From Steinernema hermaphroditum (taxonomy: Eukaryota; Nematoda; Chromadorea; Rhabditida; Steinernematidae), in contig CM059621.1 in NCBI GenBank assembly GCA_030435675.1, positions 11,160,001 through 11,224,000 of the forward strand: DNA of 64,000 nt, written 5' to 3'. Every line of letters begins with the position of its first letter. The first letter of the stretch is position 1. The position numbers and the translations under genes are program-made. The notes under the pieces are model-generated. The model ran no database searches, was not told the DNA's origin, and saw only the letters and a program-made list of their open reading frames with translations. Of the stretch, positions 46,002 to 58,358 are shown piece by piece.

Positions 46002-46772
46002 TCAATCAGTAAACTTCATTTTGCGTGGCTTCTGGTGATCTTCACTGCTGAAATGACGCTTCTGGCCACCTCGGCGCTCGGTTGAATAACTGCCGCCATC
46101 CATGGATCTACCTCGGCCGCCTCTCTGGTTGAAGTTGCCTCTCTGGCTGAAGTTGCCTCTCTGGCTGAAGTTGCCCCTTTGGTTGAAGCCACCTCTTTGG
46201 TTGTAGCCGCCTCCCTGGTTGAATTTACCACCACGGCCTCCCCGGCCACCACGATCGCCTCCTCTTCCTCTAGCACCACGGGTACCGCGATTCGCGCCAG
46301 ATGTGAATCGCTCCACGGGAAGTAATTTCGCAGGGTCGATGAAGAGCTGCGGTTCCTTCTTGTTCAGGAACTTGCTGCCATCGACACCCCCGCTCAGTTT
46401 AACGGAAAAGCCCTAAAGACAATCGATCAGTACACAAAAGTAGCCGATAAACCTTACGTGTTCCTTCAAAGTACCAAAGATCTCATCCACTTTGCCAACC
46501 TCCTGCTTGTTCTCATCGTACAGGAAGGCGTTGAAGTAAGGCACTTTGCCAGCGGTGTTATCGCAAACGAGATCGCCTTGGCAAGCATGCTTGGCGAGTC
46601 CAACGGCTAAATTTCCTGTTGGTGACTGATAGGAGGAAAGAAACGTACCAACGATTTCCTCAGGTGGACCATAATTTTGCTGGAATTGACGTCCGCCACC
46701 GCGTCCGCCGCCACGACCACCACCACGCCCACCTCCGCGTCCTCGACCGCCACCATGATCACGGAAAGCCAT
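46002..46772 (-). CDS. GAR1: H/ACA snoRNP protein GAR1
   Basis: Minus-strand gene beginning MAFRDHGGGRGRGG at 46772, stop at 46002-46004. The core domain is flanked by Gly/Arg-rich arms, the hallmark of GAR1. The N-terminal arm is GGRGGGRGGGRGGGR. The core includes YGPPEEIV, GDLVC, KVPYFNAFLYDENKQEVGKV and DEIFG. The C-terminal arm has tandem FNQRGN/FSQRGN repeats encoded by a short tandem DNA repeat at about 46125-46200. GAR1 works with dyskerin, NOP10 and NHP2 in pseudouridylation. An in-frame 33-bp segment (46616-46648) with GT...AG borders inserts 11 residues not usual in the family and may be an intron. TTTCAG lies directly before the ATG, a probable trans-splice site. Confidence 0.95.
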
Positions 46773-47042
46773 CTGAAAGCAACAGGACACTTATTTTACC
46801 GTAGACCCAGAAAAGCGCGAAATGGAGAAAAAGCGAAAGCACCATAACGATCGCGAACAATACCCGAGGATAACAGCGGCAAACCGCAGAAGGAGCCAAA
46901 GAGTAGAAAATGACACGAAAACAATCGCGACAGGACTCACGATTTAAACATCTGGTAGAAATGAACCAGACAGACAACAGACATTACTCTTGCTGCTTGT
47001 ACTATAAGACCGTAGTTTGTAAGTGACCTCTTTGCTTTTCAG
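46773..47042. promoter_or_regulatory. Shared divergent promoter, GAR1 / msh-5
   Basis: 270 bp between head-to-head genes. Both start codons sit directly behind a 3' splice consensus (TTTCAG on the minus strand for GAR1, ttttcag on the plus strand for msh-5), consistent with trans-splicing of each. Confidence 0.55.
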
Positions 47043-50000
47043 ATGTCCGAAGTGATACTAGCATTATGCTTCGGGGGTGGAAAGATAGGAGCAGCCTATT
47101 ACGAAGAAGACATCAAGACGGTGAGGATTCTGCACGATGTTTCGGAAGAAGGAGATTTCTCTGTGGTCGTTTCCTGTATGTCTTCTTCTGTAATCTTTAC
47201 CTTTTCATTGAATTTAGTGCTCGAACAAGTGAACCCTACGCAGGTTCTTGCGTGCAGTGCTCAGGACGTATCCTTGCTGGCTTTCCTGAATCAAATATGC
47301 AAATCGGAGAACGAAGAAACACAAGAGGACGGTACTCAGCAAAGCGAAAGCACAGAGCAGCAAAACGAAGAATTGGTGACAGCGGGTGAAAATAACGACG
47401 ATGATGAATTCGAAAACCCTCACATGAAACTTCATTTACTGCCCAAAACAGAATTCCGTATGAACGACTCACGCGACTTCTTGCATAATCGCTTGGTTTA
47501 GGATATGAAGACGCACAAAAAAGAGTACAGTTGTTGTTCTTAAACGAGTCCAGCAGTGCAGTCGAAAACAAGCTCATAACTTCATTTCGGGTCGACATGA
47601 ACTACATAAACATGGTTCGTGCTTTCGGAGCTCTTCTGAAGTACATGGATAGAAATAGAATTGGCGTGGAGTACGAACACGTTGACGTCAAGACGCCAAT
47701 TTCTTCCATCAAAGTGTTCACAATGTAAGAAGTTACGGTAAATTAAGCACAACGCCTCTATAAATTTCCATTTAGAGAAGGCATGCTCGACATTGATACG
47801 ACTACGTTTACCGCTCTTCAGATTTTCCAGTCCGACTACCATCCGTCGGTAGGAAAACTAGCCTTTTCGTTTAAGTCGTCCATGAAAGAAGGAGTGAGCC
47901 TGTTCAGGATCTGCAATCGATGTCGCTCCGTTCCGGGAAAGAAGTTGCTGCGTCGCTGGTTTGAGAGGCCCACGACTAACAGAACCGTTCTAACGTCTCG
48001 GCAGCAGGCTATTTCCTACTTCATTCAAGATTGTAACATGGAAGTCACTCAGTTTTTGTATGCGAAGCTGAAACATATAAAGAGCCTTAAAGGGATCTTG
48101 ACAAGAATAAGAGGTGGAACAGTGTCCACGAACGACTGGAAGAACTTGTATTCGGTGTGTGGTTTGTCCTTTTCATGAGCTTGCGATCTCATTTTTGTGT
48201 TGTAGACGTGCTGTCATACGGTGCAAATCAGCGAATTCTTGAAAGGACGCCAGGTGAAGCTAGAAATTCTGGACGAGCTTCTACCCTTCTGTAACGAAGA
48301 ATTGGTTTCGACAACTGCTATGCTAGCTGAAATTGTTAGTAATCGCTTTAACTAAAATTGAATTACGATGATGATTCATTTTAGATTGACTTCGAAGCTT
48401 CTGCGAAGGAGGATAGATTTATCGTAGCAAAAGGAGTAGATGCTGAGCTGGATCGCCGTAAGTTATTATGAAGCGAAACTGTTTACGTTTTTTGAGTTAT
48501 TGTAGGAAAAGCAATCCACGAGAAATTACCGGAAATCCTGACTCGAATCGCGGTAGAGGAATGTGGAAACTTGGACATCTCGTCTTGTTCTGTTGGCTAC
48601 ATTCCAGTCATCGGCTTCTTGCTGAGTGTTCCGGTCAGTGTGACTATCCCCGAAGGTCAAGAATTGGAGATGGTATACTGTACCGATGAAGTCGTGAATT
48701 TCAAGAGCAGAAGAATGCAAGAATTGGATTCTGAAATCGGTGATATAAAACCGATAATCATGGATATGGAACGAACCATTATGCTACGGTATCATGTTCA
48801 CTTTTCTGCTTTTAATTCCTATTGTTTTCTTAAGGATTCAAGCAAAAGTCAACGAAAAGTCGGGTGCCATTCTGCGTGCTGTTCATGTAATGGCTGTAAT
48901 TGAATCGCTCATATCGCTCACCATAGCTGCTCGCGAATACAACTGGATACGCCCCTTCCTTGTGGACGAAGCGATCATTGACGTTGAAGGAGCACGGCAC
49001 CCCATATCTGAACTAATGTCAGAAAAGCCGTTTGTGGCAAATCCGATAAAATCTGGAGGCAGTTCGAGTAAGGTCAAATTGCTCACGGGTCCGAACGCTT
49101 CGGGGAAGAGTGTCTACCTTAAACAGGTACGTTGGGTGATTTGTCCATGCGATACGATTATGCCAAGTTGAGGTGGGCATAGTTGCCTACATGGCACACA
49201 TTGGAAGCTTCGTTCCCGCTGACAAGGCGATCATGGGTCCTATAAACCGCATTCTTACTCGTATGTACACCATTGACAATGTGCTCGACGGAATGTCGAC
49301 ATTTGCCAAGGATTTAAATCAGATGTCGATTGCTCTTCGCAGAAGTAATGGATTCTCACTAGTCATCATTGACGAATTCGGAAAAGGAACGATGACTGTA
49401 TGTGAAGATCGCGCCATGGCGTGTCATATTAGCATGTTTAGGAAGTTGGACTTTCCATTCTCGCGTGCACACTCAATTTTTGGCTGGAGAAAGGGCAACA
49501 GTGCTGCCCACATGTCTACGCTAGTTCTCATTTTCATGCGCTCCCGGAGCTACTTGAGTACAGCGATGGTATGCTAACTTATCATGTATGTTTATTGATT
49601 TTCGTTGATTGTCCTGAAGATCACTGTTTAGACGCTAGAAGTAGTTAAACAGGGCGAAAGACTGGAATTTTTGTACAAGCTCGTGGACGGCGTGATTGAC
49701 TGCTCTTATGCATCGTATACAGCTGCCCAAGTAGGGATGGACAAATCGATAGTTAACCGAGCAGATGAGGTGCATCTGGTTCTATGTCAATAACGCTTAC
49801 TTGTACATTCCAGATTTACGAAATGCTACGGTCTGGAAAATCACTCGAGCATGTCCTTCCTAATGACTATGATGAACAAGAAGCCAACGGAGAGATCGCG
49901 CGTCAGATGGAATACCTGCTACCAGAGTTCTTGTCGTGGAATTTGGATGATGATCCCAAAGGATTTCTAGAGTTGGCCATGTCAGTACTCACAATTGAAG

Positions 50001-50959
50001 GCGACGACAACGAGCCGACCGATGCAGAACCCTCAGTCCATGCCAAGCGTAGTGTCGTGGAAGTGACCAGAGAAGAAAATAGTGTTCTCTCAAAAAGCAT
50101 CGAACCTAGCGCAGCTACCACTATAAAAAACATCGCCAAGGAGCCAGTCCGTGCTGAAGAATGCGATGAGCCGACAGATGATGCCGAAGACGAAAGAACT
50201 GCCCAGTCCATCTCTACCGTCGAAGAATCCAATGAGGCACTTGCCGATGCTGAAGTATCCAATCTACGACGATCCGATGTGAATACAGGTGAACGACAAG
50301 CACCGGAAGACGAAAAATGCAGCCGAAATACTCAGCAAGCAGTTGATTTTGATCTCTTCGGTATGCTTAGCAGAGAACTCACAGAGAAAACAGCAATGCC
50401 CGATATGTCACGTGCAAGAATGATGTCCCAGTCCGTCAGCCAAATTTTCAATACTCCCCGTAATTTCAATCAAACGTTGGCTTCTTCGCTCGGGTACGCT
50501 TTCGAAGTGGTAAAAAATCTCCTCTTCATATTTAGGTCTCCTTTATATTCTGTGGATTTTTGTGCTGAAAAAAGAGCCACACAAGTTGCGAGTCAAGTTG
50601 CGGAATCCGATCCGGATGTTGTACCGGAAACCCAGGCGTCCATCCTCATGTCACACAATGGTCAGAATCCCGGCTGCTTCGATTTCTCCGTTTCCCCTGG
50701 ATCTTCACAAGAGCCCGCGGAGGTCTTTTATTGTCCTCCAGGATTCAACTTCGATACTCAAAGTAGCCAGCAAACGGAAAACTTTCAACTTTCAATGAAC
50801 CTTGAGTCGCAGACCTCACAGCAGTTCGATGCCCTGGATGCGTTTGTGTTGCGCGGAGATTCATCTGACGGAAGCGGATCCCCGAGCCAGCGTGATGCTG
50901 TCGGATTCCAGTGGGCTTCTGATGTGTTCCAGGCCAAGCGGTTTAAGTTTTCGCAGTGA
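47043..50959 (+). CDS. msh-5: Meiotic MutS homologue MSH-5
   Basis: Begins MSEVILALCFGGGKIGAAYY directly after ttttcag. Fourteen or so exons with about 45-bp introns join in frame. The connector and clamp regions include SLFRICNRCRSVPGKKLLRRWF. The ATPase has Walker A GPNASGKSVYLKQ, the motif VGIVAYMAHIGSFVPADKA and Walker B FSLVIIDEFGKGT. The exon after Walker B, 49430 on, gives EVGLSILACTLNFWLEKG and CCPHVYASSHFHALPELL, as expected. MSH-5 forms a heterodimer with MSH-4/HIM-14 and stabilises crossover intermediates in meiosis. It has a long, disordered, acidic C-terminal tail of about 350 residues with SQ and SP sites (ASQVASQVAESDPD, SVSPGSSQ, GSPSQRD). Confidence 0.94.
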
Positions 50960-51207
50960 GTGCGCAATGTGCTGCCTACATTTATTACTATATTTAATGA
51001 TTATGGTTATGCATTGTTGTATTTGTTGTAAAGTATGCTAATAAGATCATATCTTCTTGGATATGGTAACTGTCCGAGAGTTATGAGGCCGGCAGGGTTG
51101 GAGGGGCTTGCAGGTTCCGATCATTTGGCTTTATTGGTCAGCTTCCAATCGGTTGCGTTTCTTTGAGTCATCATTCGACGGCGGTCTGAAGCTAAAGGCA
51201 GCCAACA

Positions 51208-52111
51208 TGAATCGCGACCAGTTGCGTAGTGCGGTAGGTTGGCGACTCTTCAGTGGATGCTCTAGGTGTTGTTCCAGATCTCGAGCTCCTTTTACTCTTC
51301 ATCGAAGTCATCGAATTCCGGACAAGGACTCTTCTTGGAGAAAGGTCGTTCGAAGACGAAGAGAGTAGGAAATAGCACCTTCGAGCATCTTCCGAAGATC
51401 GACTGGGAGCATGATCGTCGCCAGGAGTTCAACGCCGATGATTTTTTTTGTCAGGTACTGAGATATTCGAGGCATGCTGATCCGTCCTTCAGAACTTCAC
51501 AGAATGCATCGAAGACAACGAGCGAGCGGTAGTTCGGTTGCAGAACGAACTTCGGGAGATAGAAGATGGTAACGAACAGCTGCGGCAGCGAATTCAGGAG
51601 ACGCGTAACGTGTGGAACGGGCAGCTGATGCAAGAGCGTGCTCGCTACATGCAAATGGTTACCCTGATGGCCATGAAGTGAGTTTGGCCGCTTCTGTTTT
51701 CGCAGTCTTGCTGTTCAGAGTTGCGAAGGCCAAGTCGAAGGTTGCCAAACAGGAATGCCACGAGCAAAAGAGACGTCACGAATGCATCTGGGGTAATCTT
51801 CTGAAGATGAAGGAACTTCAAGGCAATGTTGGGAAGATGGAGAAAACAATAGAGCAACACTCGAAGAGAGCCTCAAGACTGTGGATGAAAGTGAAACAGG
51901 TAGGTTATGGGGGCACTATAATGCTTACAGGGCTTTTTTAGACCGAGAACGAGAAGGAGATGACAATTTCTGGGCAGCCTGCCGAAGACAAGGTTCGTTG
52001 CTTGACAATAAAAGATAAAAGAACCTTCGTTTTCAGCGACAATACAACGGATCGAAGAAGCAGAATCCCTCGAAGTCATTCCGAAAAGACGTTTCGCTTA
52101 AGAAACACTAG
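51208..52111 (+). CDS. Small coiled-coil protein of unknown function
   Basis: Starts MNRDQLRSA and splices to VLFQISSSFYSSSKSSNSG, then EHLPKIDWEHDRRQEFNADD, a coiled coil (NERAVVRLQNELREIEDGNE, VGKMEKTIEQHSKR) and a basic end RKDVSLKKH with the stop at 52109-52111. Six small exons keep frame. Length is about 230 residues. No family recognised. It lies 250 bp downstream of msh-5 on the same strand, so it could be in the same transcription unit. Whether it has a meiotic role is unknown. Confidence 0.65.
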
Positions 52112-52319
52112 CCGATGTGTGAATTGTGACCGTTATTTTTATAATGCGGCCAATGTGATTTGTATATTTGCGTTGCTTGGTAGCAGAGTAATCGCTTCTT
52201 TCACCCTTGATGAACTGAAGACGCTTCGAAGATGTGATTTTCGCTCTTCGCTCATTTCGTCGCTTTGTATCGGAATCGATAACTGTGTCACGCTGCTCGC
52301 CTGCTTTTCCCACTGCACC

Positions 52320-53620
52320 ATGACCAAACTCTCTGTCGACCAGGTGCCTCTGCGAGGCAAGCGGGTGCTTCTCCGCGCCCATCTAGCTGTTCACCTCAAT
52401 GCCGACGGAAACGTCGCCAACGAGCACCGCGTACTCTCGTCGATCTCCACCATCGAATATCTCCTCGAGAACAGGGCCAGATCCGTCGTCCTTGTAAGCC
52501 ATATCGACCGACCGCATCGAAGGCGGGTCGAGAGGCTTTCGCTGAAGAAGGTCCACCCGATTCTGGAAAGATGCCTCGGGCGGTGAGCGCATGATTCTAA
52601 TCGGAGCCATCTTCTTGCTGGAGAGCGTAAGGTTCCACCCCGAAGAGGGGCGGAAGGGAGTGAATGAGGCGCAGATCGCTGACTTTGAGCGCTCACTTCG
52701 GAGTCACGGGGACATCTACGTGAACGACGCCTTCGGAACATCGCACAGGGACAATGTGTAAGTTTCTGAGAACTCAACCTTCGGAGATTTTATATGATAC
52801 TGTAGAATTTCTGAGGTTTTACTGACGCTAATAGGAAATTCTAGATCACTTATGGGGTGTGGTATGGAACTCCGTTGCGCAGGACTGCTCATGAAGCGGG
52901 AACTCGAGTACTGCGCGAAAGCCGTCGAATCTCCAGAACGTTCCTACGTTGTGATCGCCGGTGGAGCGAAGGCGTCCGAGAAGATCCTCCACATCTCGAA
53001 TGTGATCGATTGCGTCGACGACATCGTGATCATCGGAGGAATGGCGACCATCTTCTTGAAGGCACTATGTGACATGTCCATCGGAGATTCGCTGTTCGAC
53101 GCCGAACGCGCGAAACTCGTCGACGGCCTCGTAAAGAAAGCAGAATCGAAGGGCGTGCGGATCCATCTCCCAATCGACTTGCTGATAGCAGAGGAGAAGT
53201 CGGCTAAATCTGCGCCTCGAGTGGTTTCCCTGGATGAAGCCATTCCGGACGGGTGGATGGCCCTGGACATTGGCCCAAAGTCGACAGAGAAGTTCGCCGA
53301 AGTCATCAGAAAGGCGAAAACGATTGGATGGAACGGCCCCGCGGGGTGTTTCGAAATCGACCAGTTCGATAAAGGGACCAGAGGCATCGCCGAGGCCGTC
53401 GTCGAGGCAACTAGGAACGGCGCACTCTCGATCGTCGGCGGAGGCGACACTTCGACGGCGCTCAAGAAATTCTCTCTGGAAGACGGCGTGAGTCACGTCA
53501 GCACGGGTGGAGGAACAACTCTTTCGCTCCTCGGAGGTTGGTTGGCGGGCTTTGGGACGGTGAAAACTTCGATATTTAGGCTATGTCCTGCCTGGAGTAG
53601 AAGCTCTGTGTTCCGTTTGA
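52320..53620 (+). pseudogene. Divergent phosphoglycerate kinase relative, probably catalytically impaired
   Basis: The frame MTKLSVDQVPLRGKRVLLR and the later exons match phosphoglycerate kinase throughout, including [66 protein letters not shown] and the end YVLPGVEALCSV. The 3-phosphoglycerate site is damaged: RVDFNVP reads RAHLAVH (Asp and Asn lost), and the Gly in SHLGRP is Asp. About 28 residues are missing between CLGR and [10 protein letters not shown], and there the frame changes with no usable intron (52583-52611). The nucleotide-binding C-domain looks good. It could be a decaying paralogue, a pseudoenzyme with an unusual splice, or an assembly error. A true pgk-1 should be elsewhere in the genome. 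Confidence 0.75.
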
Positions 53621-53912
53621 ATGTTTTCTTCGAACGTTTTTATGATATTTAATAAATCTCATATGATGTCATACGGTGGTTTTGGAATGAAATCGAGATC
53701 CGCTTGCAATCTTCCGGTTGGTCCCAATGCGGTAGAACCTGATTCCGCGGTTCACCTGCGGTCAGTCATTCTCTTAAAAATTCTCCTTTGGGTGTGCTTG
53801 GTTGTAGACAGCTTTTCCGTCGCCATGAGGTGCAGCGAGGGCCGACTGCGCCTTCTGCGCATTTGTTCGTCTGAGAGATCCACGAGGCGGTCAGTCGACG
53901 CGATTCGGAGCG

Positions 53913-55309
53913 ATGCTGAAGACCGAAGGCGCGACCAACGAAGATGCGAATCTCGCGTTCAAGGAGGGCCAGAAGTCAGTTCTTCTTCGTGAATCCCAGT
54001 CTGATTTGCTTGTAGGTTCGGTGCGTGGCGCATCTGCTCGAAAGTTGACGAAGGTGGCTTTGGGCAGGTGTACAAAGTTGAGCACACCAAGGAGAAGGGG
54101 CGATTTGCGGCGCTGAAAGCTGAGTCAAATGAAGTCGAGGGAGGGTCGTCGATCAAGCTGGAGGTATTTTTTATGCCTTTTCTGATGAAATTTATAATCT
54201 GCCAGACGTCCATCTAGATCGCTATTATGCTAATGATGAACAGGAAAGGCGACAAACCTCATATTCCGGCTGTCCTATATTCTGCGAAGCGGAAACGCTA
54301 CTGTTACATGATAGTCACCCTTTTCGGCGAAAACCTTCGAACCCTTAAGGTACATTCCATAATCCGTTTTACTTATTTGTGACTGTTTCCTTGCAGATGG
54401 CAAATAAAGAGGATAAGTTCTCCCTCTCGACGTGGTCGCGTATTGGAATTCAATCCCTCTACAGCATAAAACTCCTTCACGACTGTGGATTTATCCATCG
54501 GTAGATTTCTACACATATTCAACGGGACCATTTCTAGCCCTAATTCTACAGAGATATAAAGCCAGCGAACTTCGTGATGGGCCACGCGACGGACGGCGAT
54601 CGCGCACGACTCGTGCATCTCCTAGATTTCGGACTAGCCCGTAATTTCGCGGTCGAGAAGTCCAACGGGAACTGGGTGGCTAGACGTGCTAGGGCAACTT
54701 CAGAATTTCGAGGAACTATTCGCTACTGCGCTCCTTCGATGCATGAAAAAAAAGAACAGGGCCGTAAGGACGACCTCTGGGCATGGTTGTACATGCTGAT
54801 TGAGTGTCACTGTGGGCTGCCGTGGCAGAATGACCGTGAGAAGGAACGCATTGAAACAAAGAAGCTCCACATGACAGATGAAACCCTGTGCAAGAACTTC
54901 CCAAAGGAGCTGCACGCTATCCCGAAACACTTACGTTCGCTCGATTACTATGCATTCCCGAACTATTCCATGATCTATGGTTGTCTGCTCACTCTGATGA
55001 AGAAGCATTCCGTTAATTGCACAGATCCTTACGACTGGGAGACTCAAACCTCGTGTACCGGTCTTGTATGTCCTTCTGCGTTTCGATTCCCCTTTAATGG
55101 TTTACTTCAGCTGAAGAAGCAGACTAAGCCTCCAGCATGGGAGAATGCCGCTGCTTTCTTTGCGTCCGATCCGATGAAGATCAATGAGGCCCCGCCACCA
55201 GGGCAAGACGTCAAAGGAAACAGTAAGTAACTCGAATCGTTCTATTTTCACTGGTACTTTTGTTTCAGCCACAATCGAGGATCTGGACGCTTTCTTCAAA
55301 GTTCACTGA
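53913..55309 (+). CDS. Tau-tubulin-kinase/CK1-like protein kinase (second copy)
   Basis: Exon 1 MLKTEGATNEDANLAFKEGQ leads to WRICSKVDEGGFGQVYKVE (Gly loop, with the first Gly replaced by Asp), AALKAE, then IHRDIKPANFVMG (split by an intron at about 54504-54552), LLDFGLARN, RGTIRYCAPSMHEKKEQG and KDDLWAWLYMLIE. The catalytic Lys, HRD and DFG residues are present. The tail ends TIEDLDAFFKVH with the stop at 55307-55309. It belongs to the same expanded nematode TTBK/CK1 group as the gene at 9.3-10.6 kb but is clearly diverged from it. It sits in a same-strand row of genes, 293 bp after the PGK-like gene. Confidence 0.9.
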
Positions 55310-55585
55310 GCTATTGTACAATGCGAATAGGAGCGTTCGAATAAATAATAACATAACATGATGTCTTGTTCCTTTCTTGCGTGTGGTGTTAAATGTCGCG
55401 ATCGTACACGTACGCATTGCATGTTTCTTGTTTGTGTGATTCGTGGCAGTGCAGTCGCTGTGTGGCGTCCTGTCGGGCGAGCCCTGAATTGCTAGGCTCT
55501 CCCTGTAATTTCGAACATCGGATGAAGGATATTCTGTTAACGTCTTTCCTCTACTTCTAGCATTTGAAAGCTGCAAACGCGTCGA

Positions 55586-58185
55586 ATGGACGATAGTGGG
55601 GAATCTGAGCGTTTCGCGCTCTCCCCGACGGAACAATTCGAGCGGCAGGAGGTGAGTTTCGGAGATCTCTATTCGTTCAAACAGTTGTCCGATATAGAAC
55701 GTTCATTTGCGGGAGCAGATCGCCAAGTTAAACTGGAGAAATCTACAGGAGTACTTCGGTGGAATCCGGAAAATCGCCTCAGAGTTAGATGCGAAGATTC
55801 AGAGCTATGAAGTAAGATATTTCACAAAAAGCATGATCAAATCCGTTTTAGGAGGAGATCCATTTTGTGCGTCTGAATCTTCCAGCGAAGCTGAAGCAAG
55901 TTCGGGAATACAAGAAGGAGCTGCAGGAGATGCGTGCGCAGCTCGTGGAAAACGTCGAGATCTACGGAAGGGAGCGAGAGGCAATACTGCACAAGATGGA
56001 AAATGTATATTTCTATAAATTTCCATCTGTTAATCCGTGTTTTAGGACTATCCCGACGTTCTCGAGAAAATCAAAAATATTATGGAGAAACGGAGGCAAT
56101 ACTGTCAACTGCTGTTCGGAAGAAAAATGGATGATCTGTGCTCCGATATCGAAATGTCTCTCCACGCGCATGACTACGCGCGGTTGCTGAAGAAGCACGT
56201 ACAGCTGGTAATGCTCACAAGGGATGAAGCATTCATCCAGTGTTCGGAAGATGAAATCGCGCAGTTCGATGAAATCATTGATGATAAGGTTAATTCTCTG
56301 AATTCGAAGCTCTTCAACGAGTTAACCAATGAATTCCACGCAATCGCTAAGGAGATAAAATTCCCGTTCGAGGGCTCTGTGGACTACAGCGGATACAGAG
56401 AGCAGCTAGAGAAGATGACGAACATCATGGAATGTGTTCACGAGATCAAGCAGTGGAGCGAAGATAATGAGGAGCGTTTTACCGTCCTCGAGATTCTTAT
56501 CGGCTTATTCGAGAAGAGGTTCCGGTATCATTTTTACGGTACGGATCGTCCGACCAACTCTCTCGAGAAGCCGGAGTACTTCTTCACCCTTATAACCACA
56601 TGGCTGGGAGCGAACATGACATTCTTTTCGGAGTACATCCAAAAGATCATCAATCACACGGTAAATGCAGCCTATGGACTGCAAAGTAATTGTTTTCACG
56701 TTCTAGAATTCTGAAGTGTGCGTCCAGGGTGAATTTCAAAAGCGGATGGTCAATTTGGCAGTGGAGAAAGTGGAGTGCCTGCTGGATTCCGATGAGTTTG
56801 TCGGTAACTGGTCGTTGCTTTCTCATCTCATCGATGAGGCGGCCAATTTCGAAGTTGACCTAAACAGTACGTTTCCTCTGTCCATGCCTTTTTTCACACG
56901 TTACCTCGTTAGGCTTTGGATATCCGCAAGACTTTCCCCGAGTCTTCTCCCTTTTCTGTCGTAGAGATATTCTGAGCGCCTGGTTGCGCATGGAGCGAGA
57001 TGTAACCGCAAACGCTATCGATGCGCTTATTTTGAACGAGAATGCTTTCAAAAACAGGTATCGGGAGGTATCAGATGTGGATACGGTACGAAATTCGTTT
57101 ATCAGATAGCCTCTACCACATTGTTTGCAGTATCTGGTTCCTGAATTTGCCGATTCCTTTATCACTATGATGCAGTCAGTACTAAATCGCTACAAACTTC
57201 TTCCGGAGATTCACGGGCAAGCTCAGTTTTTCAAGCACCAGCTGATGGTCTTCGACGAATTCCGCACTCGTTTGGTTCAGATACTTACGCAAGCCGAAAG
57301 TCCATGGACGGAGCCATTCCCGCAGATTTTGAATTCACTGTGGTAATTTTTCGTAATCTCTTAATTCTACGTTTTTCGTTTAGGTATGTCGCTGTGGTAC
57401 TGAATGATTGGAGCAGTATGAACGAATTCATTCACATACAGAACTACGTTGACTCGGGAAACCGCATCAGAGGCGCTTTCGATGATACCAAAAATCTCTA
57501 TCATCATGTGTGGCTTCAGAAGGTGACGGCGCTTGTGAACTCTTTCGGGCAGATGATCGCCCATGAAATCGTTGAGTACACCAATCAGAAGTGGTTCTCT
57601 GTTGCGACTTCAAAACCTTCCGACGTCAGTCCGTTGATCTATTCCTTCTTGAGGAAAATCCGTGATCTGATCGGGAGAATAACGAGTTCCATATCCGACA
57701 ATTCGATCAAAAAAGTGTACGAGATGACTTGTCGAATGGTTGCTATTGTATTTATGGATGATGTTGTGAAGAAAACTAACTTCAAGTAAGTTTGTTGCGT
57801 CAACAACTTCTAATTTCGACGTTTAGTGGAAAAGGAGCTGCACAGATGTTATACGACATCGAAACTTGTGTGATTCCCCTTTTGCAGTCCCTTTACGCTC
57901 GACCAAACGCCGCCTTCTTTGATTTCACGTCAGAAGAACCGGTATGTAGAAGTATTACCATAGCATCGTTATTTGTCGACTCTGCTTTAGAAGTGGGTTG
58001 AGCTACTGAACAGCCTCAAGCTCTTAGCACTGCCAGCACCAACTGCCATACTGCTCAAGGACGAAATGGGAAAGATTCCGGAACAGATGGTTGAAGACCG
58101 GCTGAATCCACTGGGTATCAGATCAATCACCAAAGAAGAAATTTTGGAAAGATTTAGTCAGCGCTGTGATATGAGTATCCGATAG
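55586..58185 (+). CDS. RINT1: RINT1/Tip20 family tethering protein
   Basis: Starts MDDSGESERFALSPTEQFER and joins ten or so exons to the stop at 58183-58185. A coiled-coil N-terminus (LKQVREYKKELQEMRAQLVE) is followed by the RINT1/Tip20 domain: FEKRFRYHFYGTDRPTNSLE, KPEYFFTLITTWLG, YPQDFPRVFSLFCRRDILS, REVSDVDTYLVPEFADSF, and near the end GKGAAQMLYDIETCVIPLL and APTAILLKD. RINT1 works with NAG and ZW10 in the NRZ tether for Golgi-to-ER vesicles and in checkpoint and telomere functions. Length (about 750 residues) fits the family. A 3' splice consensus (cttctag) lies 26 bp before the ATG. 277 bp separate it from the kinase upstream. Confidence 0.9.
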
Positions 58186-58358
58186 ATTTACGGGGTTTTA
58201 CGGGTGTTGTAATACGGTAACTTATTGTTGTACATTTCTAATAAGTTTATTATAGAACTGTTATTTATTAAACAAGTGTTTTAAGTTGGCATGATCGGAC
58301 ATTCCATTTAATACCTTATGTGCTTGTGCTGGGTTTTGTAATCGTATCTTTGAGCCCC

